Assembly: GCF_004681185.1 (NCBI RefSeq)
Contig: NZ_SRIF01000001.1
Location: 1 to 64,000, forward strand
Reading direction: 5' to 3'
DNA from: Haloarcula amylovorans
Lineage (GTDB): Archaea; Halobacteriota; Halobacteria; Halobacteriales; Haloarculaceae
DNA length: 64,000 nucleotides
Positions within the stretch are counted from its first letter, which is position 1, and each line of letters opens with the position of its first letter. Positions 1 through 8,163 of the stretch are shown piece by piece. Position numbers and translations under genes: made by a program. The notes below the pieces were generated by a model. That model had not been told where the DNA came from, did no database searches, and worked only from the letters and a program-made list of their open reading frames with translations.

Positions 1-1
1 G

Positions 2-442
2 AACTTCTTCGAGGGGAACCTCGACGGCGGGACGCTCCGGGCGGACGGCTTCGACTACGACCTGACCGAGCGGATGCAGTCCTCGGCCGAGGGCCGAAAC
101 GACCTGGTCCTCGGGATTCGCCCGGAGGACCTCACGCTGCACGACGACCCGACCGGGGGCCACGAGTTCGAGGCCGTCGTCGACGTCGTCGAGCCCATGG
201 GGAGCATCTCCTACGTCTACCTGCAGCCGACACACCAGGACCACGGTGAACCGTTCATCGCGGAGACGGACGGCCAGCGCCCGATCAGTGAGGGGTCGGC
301 GGTCTACGTCGAGATTCCCGACAGCGACGTCCACCTCTTCGACGCCAAGACCGGCGAGACCATCCACCAGCGGCAACTGGACGCGGACGCCGAACTCGCC
401 CTCGAAGACGGGATGCAGACGGTGAGTAGCTCCTCGGACTGA
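2..442 (+). CDS. Sugar ABC transporter ATP-binding protein, C-terminal fragment
   Basis: The frame is open from base 2, so this is the 3' end (146 residues) of a gene that starts outside the window. It opens with NFFEG and carries GIRPEDL at about residues 37-43, both typical of the regulatory/TOBE region after the ATPase domain of MalK/UgpC/MsmK-type carbohydrate importers. The Walker and signature motifs must lie upstream. The product would energise sugar uptake on the cytoplasmic face of the membrane. Its position 80 bases before an aldolase-kinase pair suggests the imported sugar feeds that pathway, but the substrate is not visible. It ends with a short Ser/Asp-rich tail and a TGA stop. 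Confidence 0.9.
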   Translation, partial: NFFEGNLDGGTLRADGFDYDLTERMQSSAEGRNDLVLGIRPEDLTLHDDPTGGHEFEAVVDVVEPMGSISYVYLQPTHQDHGEPFIAETDGQRPISEGSAVYVEIPDSDVHLFDAKTGETIHQRQLDADAELALEDGMQTVSSSSD

Positions 443-521
443 GTCGGGAAACCGGCACCCTTTCGGTGCATAGTACCAATATTCGACTACGCGGTTCGAG
501 ACGCGATTTCAGCCACTATCC

Positions 522-1175
522 ATGACATCACGAGACCTAGCACACTACGAGACGAGAAACGCTATCTGCGAGTACGGCCGGAGCCTGCTCGAAGACGACT
601 TGACGACCGGAACCGGCGGCAACCTGAGCGCCCGCCTCGACGACGACCTCGTCGCCATCAGTCCCTCGGGGATTCCCTACGACGACGTGACACCCGCAGA
701 CGTGCCGGTGGTCAAGACCGACGGCACGGTCGTCGAAGGCGAGGCAGCCCCGTCGACGGAACTGCCGATGCATCTGGCCGTCTACGAGTCCCGGCCCGAC
801 GTGGGCGGCGTCGTCCACACCCACTCGCCCTATGCGACCACGTTCGCCTCGCTCGGCGAGTCGATTCCGGCCTCACACTACCTCATCTCCTTTACGGGGA
901 CCGAGGTGCCGGTCGCCGAGTACGAGACCCACGCGACGGCCGAACTCGGCGAGGCGGCCGTCGAATCGCTCGGCGAGGAGTTCAACGCGACGCTGCTTCG
1001 CAACCACGGCGTCCTGACCGCCGACGAGTCCCTCGACGACGCCTACACCGTCGCCCTGATGGTCGAATACTGCGCGCGCATTCACCATCAGGCGAAGGCC
1101 ATCGGCGACCCCGAAATCCTGCCGGACGACGAGATCGATCGACTGAGCGACAAGCTCGACGCCTACGGGCAGTGA
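522..1175 (+). CDS. Class II aldolase (fuculose/rhamnulose-1-phosphate aldolase family)
   Basis: This 217-residue protein has the full length of the class II aldolase/adducin family. The metal site is readable: E80 (PSTE), H99 and H101 (HTHSPY) and H162 (RNHGVLT), matching the Glu/His arrangement of L-fuculose-1-phosphate aldolase. SPSGIPY (residues 47-53) is another family signature. The expected reaction is zinc-dependent cleavage of a ketose-1-phosphate to dihydroxyacetone phosphate and an aldehyde (lactaldehyde for a 6-deoxyketose). It lies 18 bases upstream of a rhamnulokinase-type kinase on the same strand, which supports a phosphorylative deoxyhexose route. Other members are ribulose-phosphate epimerases or phosphopentose aldolases, so the exact substrate is open. 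Confidence 0.85.
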   Translation: MTSRDLAHYETRNAICEYGRSLLEDDLTTGTGGNLSARLDDDLVAISPSGIPYDDVTPADVPVVKTDGTVVEGEAAPSTELPMHLAVYESRPDVGGVVHTHSPYATTFASLGESIPASHYLISFTGTEVPVAEYETHATAELGEAAVESLGEEFNATLLRNHGVLTADESLDDAYTVALMVEYCARIHHQAKAIGDPEILPDDEIDRLSDKLDAYGQ

Positions 1176-1193
1176 TAGGGAGCTGACTCAGGC

Positions 1194-2651
1194 ATGAAAC
1201 ACGTCGCCATCGACGTTGGCGCAAGCGGTGGAACCGTCTACCTCGGCGAGGTGACGCCCGAGGCGTTCGATGTGACGGAAGTCACCCGGTTCGAGAACGG
1301 TCCCGTCGAGACGGACGGCCGCTACGCGTGGGACCTCTCGGCGCTCCGCGAGCGGATGGTCGACGGTCTCCAGGCTGCGGCCGAAGCGGGCGGCGCGTTT
1401 GAGACGGTCGGCATCGACACGTGGGGCCTCGACTTCGGTCTCCTCGCGGACGGTGAGGTGCTCCGTGAGCCAACGTCCTATCGGGACCCCGAGTCGACGG
1501 CCGCCCGCGAGGCGTTATTCGAGGCCGTTGGAAAGCGCCGTCTCTTCGAGGAGACGGGCATCACGAACTGGAACACGCCGAACACGCTCTGGCAACTCTA
1601 CACCGTCGCTCGGCGCGAGCCGGACCTGCTCGACCGGGCCGACCGCCTGTTGATGATGCCCCAGCTCCTCTCTCTGTTGCTCGGGGGCCGGGAAGCCGGT
1701 GAGGTGACTATCGCCTCGACCACGCAGATGGTCGACCCCGCGCAGCGCGCGTGGGCGACCGACCTGCTCGACGAACTGTCGCTCCCGACTGACCTGCTCC
1801 CGTCGCTCGCCGAACCCGGCCAGCGGCTCGGTCTCGTCGCCGACGAGGTGGCAGCGGACCTTCCGTCGACGCCCGAACTCGTCACGCCGGCAAGTCACGA
1901 CACGGCGTCGGCCGTCGCGGGGCTCCCCCTTTCGGACGACTCCGCGTTCTTGAACACGGGGTCGTGGTTCATCCTTGGCGTCGAACGCGAGGAGCCGGTT
2001 CGGACCGACCGAGCCTTCGACCGCGGCGTCTCGAACGAACTGGGCGCGGACGGGACCGTCCGTCTCCTGAAGAACGTGGACGGCTTCTTCATCCTCGAAG
2101 CCTGCCGCGACGCCTGGCGCGAAGCGAACGACTCCGTCGACTACGACGACCTGCTCGCGGCGGCGCGCGACGCGCCAGCGCGGAGGTCGTTCGTCGACCC
2201 CGACGCCGACTCGTTCAGCATCGACGACCCGATGCCCGAGCAGATACGCGCGTACTGCCGTCGGACCGACCAGCCGGTTCCGGACGACAGGGGTGGTATC
2301 GTCCGCTGTCTCCTCGACAGTCTGGTAGCGAAGACAGCCCTCGCCTTCGACGAGATCGCGGCCGTCGTCGAGGAACCGCCCGAACGCATCAACCTCGGTG
2401 GCGGCGGCGTCAGGAACGACCTGTTCTGTCGGTTGCTCGCCGACGCCACCGACCGTCCGGTGACGGCCGGCCCGGTCGAAGCCACCGCCGTCGGCAACGT
2501 CCTGACACAGGCCATCGCGGCCGGGACGCTCTCGGACGTGGCGACCGGTCGCCGACTCGTCGAGTCGTCGTTCGCGACGACGACCTACGAACCGACCGGG
2601 GAGGACTGGGAACGGACGAAAGAACGGGTCGCGGCGTTGCCGACCGACTGA
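1194..2651 (+). CDS. FGGY carbohydrate kinase, rhamnulokinase-type
   Basis: A 485-residue FGGY-family kinase with the N-terminal phosphate loop DVGASGGTVYLG (residues 7-18), IDTWGLDFGLL near residue 75 and a C-terminal LGGGGVRNDLFC near residue 400. The DTWGLDF block, YRD motif and TTQ element (residues about 180) resemble rhamnulokinase RhaB more than xylulokinase or glycerol kinase. It would phosphorylate a ketose (L-rhamnulose or L-fuculose) at C1 with ATP, producing the substrate of the aldolase encoded just upstream; the two genes are 18 bases apart and surely co-transcribed. No sugar isomerase is in the window, so the first step may be encoded to the left or elsewhere. Confidence 0.87.
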   Translation: MKHVAIDVGASGGTVYLGEVTPEAFDVTEVTRFENGPVETDGRYAWDLSALRERMVDGLQAAAEAGGAFETVGIDTWGLDFGLLADGEVLREPTSYRDPESTAAREALFEAVGKRRLFEETGITNWNTPNTLWQLYTVARREPDLLDRADRLLMMPQLLSLLLGGREAGEVTIASTTQMVDPAQRAWATDLLDELSLPTDLLPSLAEPGQRLGLVADEVAADLPSTPELVTPASHDTASAVAGLPLSDDSAFLNTGSWFILGVEREEPVRTDRAFDRGVSNELGADGTVRLLKNVDGFFILEACRDAWREANDSVDYDDLLAAARDAPARRSFVDPDADSFSIDDPMPEQIRAYCRRTDQPVPDDRGGIVRCLLDSLVAKTALAFDEIAAVVEEPPERINLGGGGVRNDLFCRLLADATDRPVTAGPVEATAVGNVLTQAIAAGTLSDVATGRRLVESSFATTTYEPTGEDWERTKERVAALPTD

Positions 2652-2684
2652 GCGATCGGCTGCGTTATAAGGGTTCTTCTGCCC

Positions 2685-3458
2685 CTACCGGGCCGTGTAG
2701 CCGCCGTCGATGTTGACCGTCGTTCCGGTCATGTACGAGGAGGCGTCCGACGCGAGGTAGACGACCAGGTCGCGCAGTTCTTCGGGTTGACCGAGTCGAC
2801 CCAGCGGCGTGTTTTCGAGCCAGGTCTCCTCCATGTCGGGGTTCGCTGCCAGCACCTCGTCGACGAGGTCGGTGCGCATGTAGCCGGGCGCGATGGCGTT
2901 GACGCGGACGCCGCGGTCGCCCCACTCGACGGCCAGCGACTGGGTCAGCATCCTGACGCCCGCCTTCGTCGTGTTGTAACTGGCCTGTTTCTGTGGGACG
3001 TTGACGTCGAAGCCCGACATCGAGGAGATGTTGACGATGCGCCCCTCGCCGCGCTCTAACATCTGTTGGCCGACGTGTTTCGCACAGAGGAAGACGCCGT
3101 CTAAGTTGACGGCGACGACGCGCCGCCAGGAGTCGATATCCGTCTCCTCGGCCGCCGAGTTCTCGACGATGCCGGCGTTGTTGACCAACACGTCGATAGG
3201 GCCGAGCCGGTCGGTGACATCTTCGACCATCGCTTCGACGGATGCCTCGTCGGTCACGTCGACTTCGACGGCGACGACGTCGGTTTCGCCGTCGAGTTCA
3301 GCGGCCGTTCGCTCGGCCTTTTCGAGGTTGACGTCCGCGATGGCGACGTCGGCCCCCATCTCCGCAAGGGCGTCCGCCATCTCTCTGCCCAGGCCCTGTG
3401 CGGCCCCGGTGACGATAGCCGTCTCTCCGTCTAGAGAGAAGCGTTCGAGTGCGCTCAT
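2685..3458 (-). CDS. SDR-family oxidoreductase (sugar/polyol dehydrogenase type)
   Basis: This 257-residue classical short-chain dehydrogenase has TGAAQGLG (residues 17-24), NNAG (93-96), Ser145/146 and the catalytic Tyr161-xxx-Lys165. An Asp (D42) at the end of the second strand predicts preference for NAD over NADP. I chose the ATG at 3458 (MSALERF) because the longer reading frame adds 11 residues that do not belong to the fold; a TATA-like AGTTTTATG lies about 30 bases upstream. The gene converges on the kinase and diverges from the dehydratase at 3582. Likely substrates are a sugar, sugar lactone or 2-keto-3-deoxy acid of the local pathway, which sequence alone cannot decide. Confidence 0.85.
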   Translation of the reverse strand: MSALERFSLDGETAIVTGAAQGLGREMADALAEMGADVAIADVNLEKAERTAAELDGETDVVAVEVDVTDEASVEAMVEDVTDRLGPIDVLVNNAGIVENSAAEETDIDSWRRVVAVNLDGVFLCAKHVGQQMLERGEGRIVNISSMSGFDVNVPQKQASYNTTKAGVRMLTQSLAVEWGDRGVRVNAIAPGYMRTDLVDEVLAANPDMEETWLENTPLGRLGQPEELRDLVVYLASDASSYMTGTTVNIDGGYTAR

Positions 3459-3581
3459 GTGAACGATTAAAGGAGCGGTTCCCACCGGCATAAAACTAGG
3501 TCCGACCGGCGCGCTCGTCCCGCTGACTCGCCCCGTTTCCGAGCCTGTCGTTTCAAGTGGTCGCTCGTCTATGACCTACGC

Positions 3582-4733
3582 ATGCAAATCACCGATTACG
3601 AACTGTTTGCCGTGCCGCCCCGGTGGTTGCTACTGAAGTTGGAGACCGACGAGGGTGTCGTGGGTTGGGGGGAACCGATCGTCCAGGGGCGACTGGAGAC
3701 GGTTCGGGCGGCCGTCAGCGAACTCGTCGAGGGGTACCTGCTGGGGATGGACCCACTCCGGACGGAGTACCACTGGCGGAAACTCTATCAGTCGGGGTAC
3801 TTCCGCGGCGGACCGATACTGATGAGCGCGCTCGCTGGCATCGACCACGCGCTGTGGGACATCAAGGGCCGGCACTACGACGCGCCGGTTCACGACCTAC
3901 TGGGCGGACACGTCCGCGACCGGATGCTGGTCTACCAGTGGGTGGGCGGGGACGACCACCGCGACGTCGCGAGGTCGGCGAAAGCGGACCGAGAGCGCGG
4001 CTATCGTGCGTTCAAGCTCAACTACCCACGGGAGTTCCGCCCGCTGGAGACGCCGATGGCCGTCGACCGCGCGGTCGACCGAATCGGGGTACTCCGGGAC
4101 GCCATCGGCCGCGACGCGTTCCTCGGCATCGACTTCCACGGTCGCGTCTCGAAGCCGATGGCCCCGGAACTCGTCAGACGACTCGAACCCTACAATCTGA
4201 TGTTCGTCGACCAGCCGCTCTCGCCGGAACACGGCGACGGGTTCGAGAGCATCGCGAACCGCACCACCATCCCCATCTCGACCGGCGAACGGCTCTACTC
4301 TCGGTACGACTTCAAGCGACTGCTCGTCGAGGACGCCGTCTCCATCATCCAACCCGACGTCACACACGTCGGCGGTATCAGCGAGATGCGCCGCATCGTC
4401 TCGATGGCCGAGGCCTTCGATGTGGCAGTCGTCCCGCACTGTCCGCTTGGTCCCGTCGCCTTCGCCGCCAGTCTGCAGGTCTGTTTCTGCTCACAGAACG
4501 TCCTCGTCCAAGAGCAGGACCTCGAACTCCACGACCCCGAGTCCAGCCAGCGACTGGCGCTGCTCGAAGACCCCGCGGTGTTCGGCTTCGACGACGGCTA
4601 CGTCGAGCGGCCGACCGGGCCGGGACTCGGTATCGAGATCGACGAAGAGTCCCTCCGCAAGCAGGCCCAGACGCAGGTCAACTGGAACAACCCGGTCTGG
4701 CACCACGAGGACGGCAGCATCGCCGAGTGGTGA
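3582..4733 (+). CDS. Enolase-superfamily sugar-acid dehydratase (D-galactonate dehydratase-like)
   Basis: The 383-residue protein aligns along its whole length with E. coli-type D-galactonate dehydratase DgoD, including PPRW near the start, FRGGPILMSALAGID (residues 74-88), IDFHGR (183-188), GERLYSR (235-241), VPHCPLGP (284-291) and the terminal NPVWHHEDGS. The expected reaction is Mg-dependent dehydration of an aldonate to a 2-keto-3-deoxy acid. Active-site positions D184, H186, E236 and H286 match DgoD. The second metal ligand, Glu209 in DgoD (FIEEP), is Asp210 here (FVDQP), an unusual conservative change that may mark a different substrate. L-rhamnonate, L-fuconate or gluconate/galactonate are all possible given the neighbours. 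Confidence 0.85.
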   Translation: MQITDYELFAVPPRWLLLKLETDEGVVGWGEPIVQGRLETVRAAVSELVEGYLLGMDPLRTEYHWRKLYQSGYFRGGPILMSALAGIDHALWDIKGRHYDAPVHDLLGGHVRDRMLVYQWVGGDDHRDVARSAKADRERGYRAFKLNYPREFRPLETPMAVDRAVDRIGVLRDAIGRDAFLGIDFHGRVSKPMAPELVRRLEPYNLMFVDQPLSPEHGDGFESIANRTTIPISTGERLYSRYDFKRLLVEDAVSIIQPDVTHVGGISEMRRIVSMAEAFDVAVVPHCPLGPVAFAASLQVCFCSQNVLVQEQDLELHDPESSQRLALLEDPAVFGFDDGYVERPTGPGLGIEIDEESLRKQAQTQVNWNNPVWHHEDGSIAEW

Positions 4734-4786
4734 ACTCCGAGCGTCGGCCCCCGCATTTTTTGTGGTTTCACGAGAAGAGGGCACGT

Positions 4787-5818
4787 ATGCGTACCGCAGT
4801 GTTAGCCGAACCTACCCAGTTCGAACTGGAGGACCGTCCACGACCGTCACCCGGGCCGGACGACGTGCTCGTCGCTATCAAAGACGTCGGTATCTGTGGC
4901 TCGGACGTCCACTACTACGAACACGGCCGCATCGGCGACTACGTCGTGGAAGACCCACTCGTCCTCGGCCACGAGAGCGCGGGCGAAGTCGTCGAGGCCG
5001 GCGAGAACGTCACGGGTCTCGAACCCGGCGACCGCGTCGCGCTCGAACCCGGCGTGCCCTGCCGCCACTGCGCCCACTGCAAACGCGGCGACTACCACCT
5101 CTGTGAGGACGTGCAGTTCATGGCGACGCCGCCCCACGACGGCGCGTTCACCGAGTACGTCTCGTGGCCCGCCGATTTCGCCTACGAACTACCCGAGAAC
5201 GTCTCCACCGTCGAGGGGGCGCTCTGTGAACCCCTCTCCGTCGGTATCCACGCCTGTCGACGCGGCGATGTCGGGACGGGCGATACCGTCCTCGTCACCG
5301 GAGCTGGCCCCATCGGCCTGCTGGTGATGGAGGCCGCCCGCGCCGCCGGTGCGACAGATATCGTCGTCTCGGACATCGTCGCGGAGAAACTCGACTTCGC
5401 CGAGGAGCGCGGGGCCGATATGACTGTCGATGTCACTGAAACGGACCTCGAAACCGCAGTCGAGGAGTATACCGACGGCGTCGGCGCGGACGTGGTCGTC
5501 GAGGCGTCCGGTGCCGACCCGTCTATCCGCGCGACGGTGGACACCGTCCGCCGCGGCGGCACCGTCGTCCTCGTCGGACTGGCCGACGAGGCGTCGGTGC
5601 CGTTCAACGTGCTGGAAGTCATCGACAACGAGATCGACGTCCACGGCTCGTTCCGCTACAAGAACACCTACGACGCGGCCGTCGACCTCCTCGCGGACGA
5701 CGCCGTCGACGTCGAGGAAATCGTCGACTTCGAGTCGACGCTCGGCGACATCGACGCTGCGTTCCAGCGAGCGATGGAACCGACGACTCTCAAGGGGATG
5801 ATTACGCTCGATTCGTAA
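4787..5818 (+). CDS. Zinc-dependent alcohol dehydrogenase (sorbitol/xylitol dehydrogenase type)
   Basis: This 343-residue medium-chain dehydrogenase has catalytic zinc ligands C37 (GICGSD), H62-E63 (GHE) and E148 (CEP), and a complete structural zinc lobe with C92, C95, C98 and C106. The Rossmann loop is GAGPIG (172-177), and an Asp after strand 2 (VVSD) suggests NAD. The Y-Y after GSDVH is typical of sorbitol/iditol/xylitol dehydrogenases. The frame is open far upstream, but ATG 4787 gives the canonical family start; an AT-rich element (4754-4762) about 28 bases before it can serve as a leaderless promoter. It would oxidise a polyol or sugar C2 alcohol, or reduce a keto intermediate, alongside the dehydratase 53 bases upstream. 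Confidence 0.87.
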   Translation: MRTAVLAEPTQFELEDRPRPSPGPDDVLVAIKDVGICGSDVHYYEHGRIGDYVVEDPLVLGHESAGEVVEAGENVTGLEPGDRVALEPGVPCRHCAHCKRGDYHLCEDVQFMATPPHDGAFTEYVSWPADFAYELPENVSTVEGALCEPLSVGIHACRRGDVGTGDTVLVTGAGPIGLLVMEAARAAGATDIVVSDIVAEKLDFAEERGADMTVDVTETDLETAVEEYTDGVGADVVVEASGADPSIRATVDTVRRGGTVVLVGLADEASVPFNVLEVIDNEIDVHGSFRYKNTYDAAVDLLADDAVDVEEIVDFESTLGDIDAAFQRAMEPTTLKGMITLDS

Positions 5819-6166
5819 GACGGACGCGGCAGCGACGCACGTCAAAATAGATGTAAACGACGAGGTGTAGCTCGAATACGAGTAAATCAGATGTCAAACT
5901 ACGGTACCTATGTGATGATCTATGAATATGGGCACAATATCGGGTCTATATCTGGGTTGTGAGTCTATAAGTTCCAATCTAGAAGAGTAACTGAGTCAGA
6001 TAGGGGCGGATGCACAGAAAATACGCTATCGAACGCAGTTGGATACTCGTCATTCGATGACGGTGGCTGGCGTTCGGACGACCGGTCACGACACCGGCCC
6101 TGTGAGAATCGGCTGTTCACCGCTCTCAACGCCGAAAAAGAGGCTGCGACGACACGACGCTCTCAC
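5819..6166. other. Non-coding spacer, AT-rich
   Basis: 348 bases between the dehydrogenase stop and the end of the convergent DUF4112 gene. The part from about 5840 to 6000 is clearly richer in A and T than the flanks. I see no open frame with haloarchaeal codon use, no tRNA and no convincing inverted repeat. It may be a decayed sequence or simply a long convergent 3' region. Confidence 0.5.
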
Positions 6167-6670
6167 TCAGTTCTGGTAGATGTGGTCTTCGAGCATCTCT
6201 TGGTTCCATACGTTGGCCTTCCAGAACGCGTCGAACACCGTCCCCAGGACGGGGACCGAACCGCCAGCGATGTCGACGGCGACCAAGAGGAGCATTTTCG
6301 CCAGCGTGCTCCTCGGAACGTCGAGGCGAACCGCTTCCACCAGGGGGTACAGCGAGAAAGCGCCCGCGATGATGTCACCGGCGACCGGCAGGACGCTCAG
6401 TATCGGGTCGAGCCCGATGCGGAAGTCGGTCCCCGGTACCGGAATCGCGTCGTCGAGCAGGTTACTCACTGTCTCGACCCGCTGGAGGGCGGCCTCCTCG
6501 CGGGCCGTCGCCTGCCCGTCGCCGTCCGTCTCGACGGTCACGTCCCCTGACGTGTCTTCTCCGTCCGTTTCGGTCTCGACAGGAATCTCCTGCCCTGCCG
6601 TCTCCTCGCTGTTCGTCTCGTCGGTCGAATCGTCCGAACTCGCTCCGGAGACCTTGCTCTCGTTTTCCAT
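6167..6670 (-). CDS. DUF4112-domain membrane-associated protein
   Basis: A 167-residue protein with a Ser/Thr/Glu/Asp-rich disordered N-terminus (residues 1-50) followed by a DUF4112 domain. The domain shows the family features DDAIPVPGTDFRIGLDPIL (about 73-91), LPVAGDII (94-101) and GSVPVLGTVFDAFWKAN near the end. Two or three weakly hydrophobic helices suggest membrane association. The function of DUF4112 is unknown. The gene is monocistronic and convergent with the dehydrogenase to its left. Confidence 0.85.
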   Translation of the reverse strand: MENESKVSGASSDDSTDETNSEETAGQEIPVETETDGEDTSGDVTVETDGDGQATAREEAALQRVETVSNLLDDAIPVPGTDFRIGLDPILSVLPVAGDIIAGAFSLYPLVEAVRLDVPRSTLAKMLLLVAVDIAGGSVPVLGTVFDAFWKANVWNQEMLEDHIYQN

Positions 6671-6764
6671 ACATGAACATGGTGACTACGCCGAATAAGC
6701 CTCTTCCCGGCAGGTGCAGGGTTCGCGAACTCACAAAACCACGAGAGAATGGGGTATTGCGTGG

Positions 6765-7004
6765 TTACCGGCCGCGGTCGAGCTGCAGTTCGTCGTCGGT
6801 CGTCTCCGCCACCGCGTCGGCCTTGATGGGATACGTCTCTTCGTCGCGGTCTCCCCACCCGAGCACCGACTTCAGTTCGTCGGTTAGTCCGGCGTTGGGG
6901 TCGACGTAGGCCGTACCGCGGTCGACCTCTTTGACGATGCCGACTTTCTCGCCGCCGGCCGTGACGACGTCTTTGCCCTCGTCGCTGTCAGATAGTGTTG
7001 CCAT
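6765..7004 (-). CDS. Small acidic PRC-barrel-like protein
   Basis: A 79-residue protein. The segment VVTAGGEKVGIVKEVDRGTAYVDP (from about residue 13) has the short alternating strands and Gly/Val pattern of PRC-barrel or DUF2171-type small barrels, with an acidic tail (GDRDEET, TTDDELQLDRGR). Such barrels bind partners or RNA in other families, but no specific role can be read here. It stands alone, 94 bases from the DUF4112 gene on the same strand. Confidence 0.7.
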   Translation of the reverse strand: MATLSDSDEGKDVVTAGGEKVGIVKEVDRGTAYVDPNAGLTDELKSVLGWGDRDEETYPIKADAVAETTDDELQLDRGR

Positions 7005-7087
7005 CGTAGCTCTGTATCCGGGACGCGCCGGCCTGTCCGTTCAGCCTGCACGTGCCACGTCTCCCGCCTGCCGGGAATTCCAGCGGC

Positions 7088-7095
7088 TATTAAAA
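7088..7095 (+). promoter_or_regulatory. TATA box of the 7119 gene
   Basis: CTATTAAA lies 24-31 bases before the ATG at 7119, the spacing of haloarchaeal leaderless promoters. Confidence 0.55.
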
Positions 7096-7118
7096 CACGG
7101 GCGGCCCTCTGGCCGACC

Positions 7119-8081
7119 ATGCAACGCGTAGTCGTAAGCGACGACCCGATGGTAGATGCCACGCTGCTTCGCGCGGAACTCGACGCCGAGGTAATCGTAG
7201 CTGACACCGGCGACGAGGGCGCGCTACTGGCGGCAGCGACCGGTGCCGAGGCGCTCGTCGTGGACGTGAACACGCCGGTCACCGCTGCCGTCCTCGACGA
7301 ACTCGACGAACTGCGAATCGTCGCCCGCGCGGGCGTCGGTATCGACAATATCGACGTGGCTGTGGCGGCCGAGAACGGTGTCGCGGTGACGAACGTCCCC
7401 GAGTACTGCACCGAGGAGGTAGCGACCCATACGGTGACGCTCTTACTCGACTGTATTCGCACCGTCGCCGCCTACGACCGCGACGTTCGAGGCGGCAACT
7501 GGGGGTGGGAGCGGACGCGACCAGTTCACCGGGTCCGCGGCCGGACGCTCGGACTGGTCTCTTTCGGCCCCATCGCTCGCCGCGCTCGCGAGCGCCTGCG
7601 CGGATTCGACCTCGACGTGGTCGCCTACGACCCCTACGTGGACGCCGAGACGATGGCCGACGCCGACGTAGAGAAGGTCGCGCTGGACGAGCTGTACGAC
7701 CGGGCCGACTACGTCTCCCTGCACGCGCCGCTGACCGACGACACCCGCGGGATGGTCGACGCCGCGGCGCTCGACGCGATGCGTGACAACGCTGTCCTCG
7801 TCAACACTGGTCGCGGTGGCCTGATCGACGAGGAGGCGCTCGCGACGGCGCTGACCGAGGGAACCATCGCTGGAGCTGGACTGGACGTGCTCTGTGACGA
7901 GCCGCCGAGCGACGGACATCCGCTTGTCGGGCTGGACAACTGCGTCGTCACGCCCCACGCCGGGTGGTACTCCGAGGAGGCCCGCGAGGAACTGCACGCC
8001 ACCGTCGCCACAAACGTCCGGGCCGCGCTGGCCGGCGAGACGCCGCCTAACTACATCGACCCGGAAACCGGGTGGCTATAG
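7119..8081 (+). CDS. D-isomer-specific 2-hydroxyacid dehydrogenase (phosphoglycerate dehydrogenase-like)
   Basis: A 320-residue NAD-dependent 2-hydroxyacid dehydrogenase. The catalytic Arg (NTGRGGLID, about residue 231), Glu (CDEPP, about 260) and His (TPHAGWY, about 280) are all present. The N-terminal RAGVGIDNID block is also typical. The nucleotide-binding loop is degenerate: it reads LVSFGPIAR, so the first and last glycines of GxGxxG are Ser and Ala. It lacks the ACT/regulatory extension of true SerA and is closer to the CtBP-like short branch. Substrate could be 3-phosphoglycerate, a hydroxypyruvate or another 2-keto acid. It is monocistronic with its own TATA box. Confidence 0.85.
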   Translation: MQRVVVSDDPMVDATLLRAELDAEVIVADTGDEGALLAAATGAEALVVDVNTPVTAAVLDELDELRIVARAGVGIDNIDVAVAAENGVAVTNVPEYCTEEVATHTVTLLLDCIRTVAAYDRDVRGGNWGWERTRPVHRVRGRTLGLVSFGPIARRARERLRGFDLDVVAYDPYVDAETMADADVEKVALDELYDRADYVSLHAPLTDDTRGMVDAAALDAMRDNAVLVNTGRGGLIDEEALATALTEGTIAGAGLDVLCDEPPSDGHPLVGLDNCVVTPHAGWYSEEAREELHATVATNVRAALAGETPPNYIDPETGWL

Positions 8082-8150
8082 GTCGACATCTCTCGGTAAC
8101 TACCCGATAGCTGATTCGTATCGAACGCACTAGCTTATGCTGTCTACGGT

Positions 8151-8160
8151 CCTCTAGAGG
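8151..8160. repeat. 10-bp perfect palindrome at a ribosome-binding position
   Basis: CCTCTAGAGG lies 3 bases before the GTG at 8161 and so overlaps the Shine-Dalgarno position (GAGG) of the lipoprotein gene. It may simply be an SD within a chance palindrome. Confidence 0.3.
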
Positions 8161-8163
8161 GTG

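Noticed and set aside
3623..4786. Long in-frame extension upstream of the zinc dehydrogenase (whole open frame 731 codons)
   Set aside because: It lies antiphase over the dehydratase gene and is rich in Arg/Pro/Gly, typical of a shadow frame in high-GC DNA; the dehydrogenase has a canonical start at 4787.
7079..7090. Identical 12-base CCAGCGGCTATT before the 7119 gene and before the 16004 gene (near 15967)
   Set aside because: It coincides with BRE/TATA promoter positions in both places, so similarity by promoter function and chance is enough.
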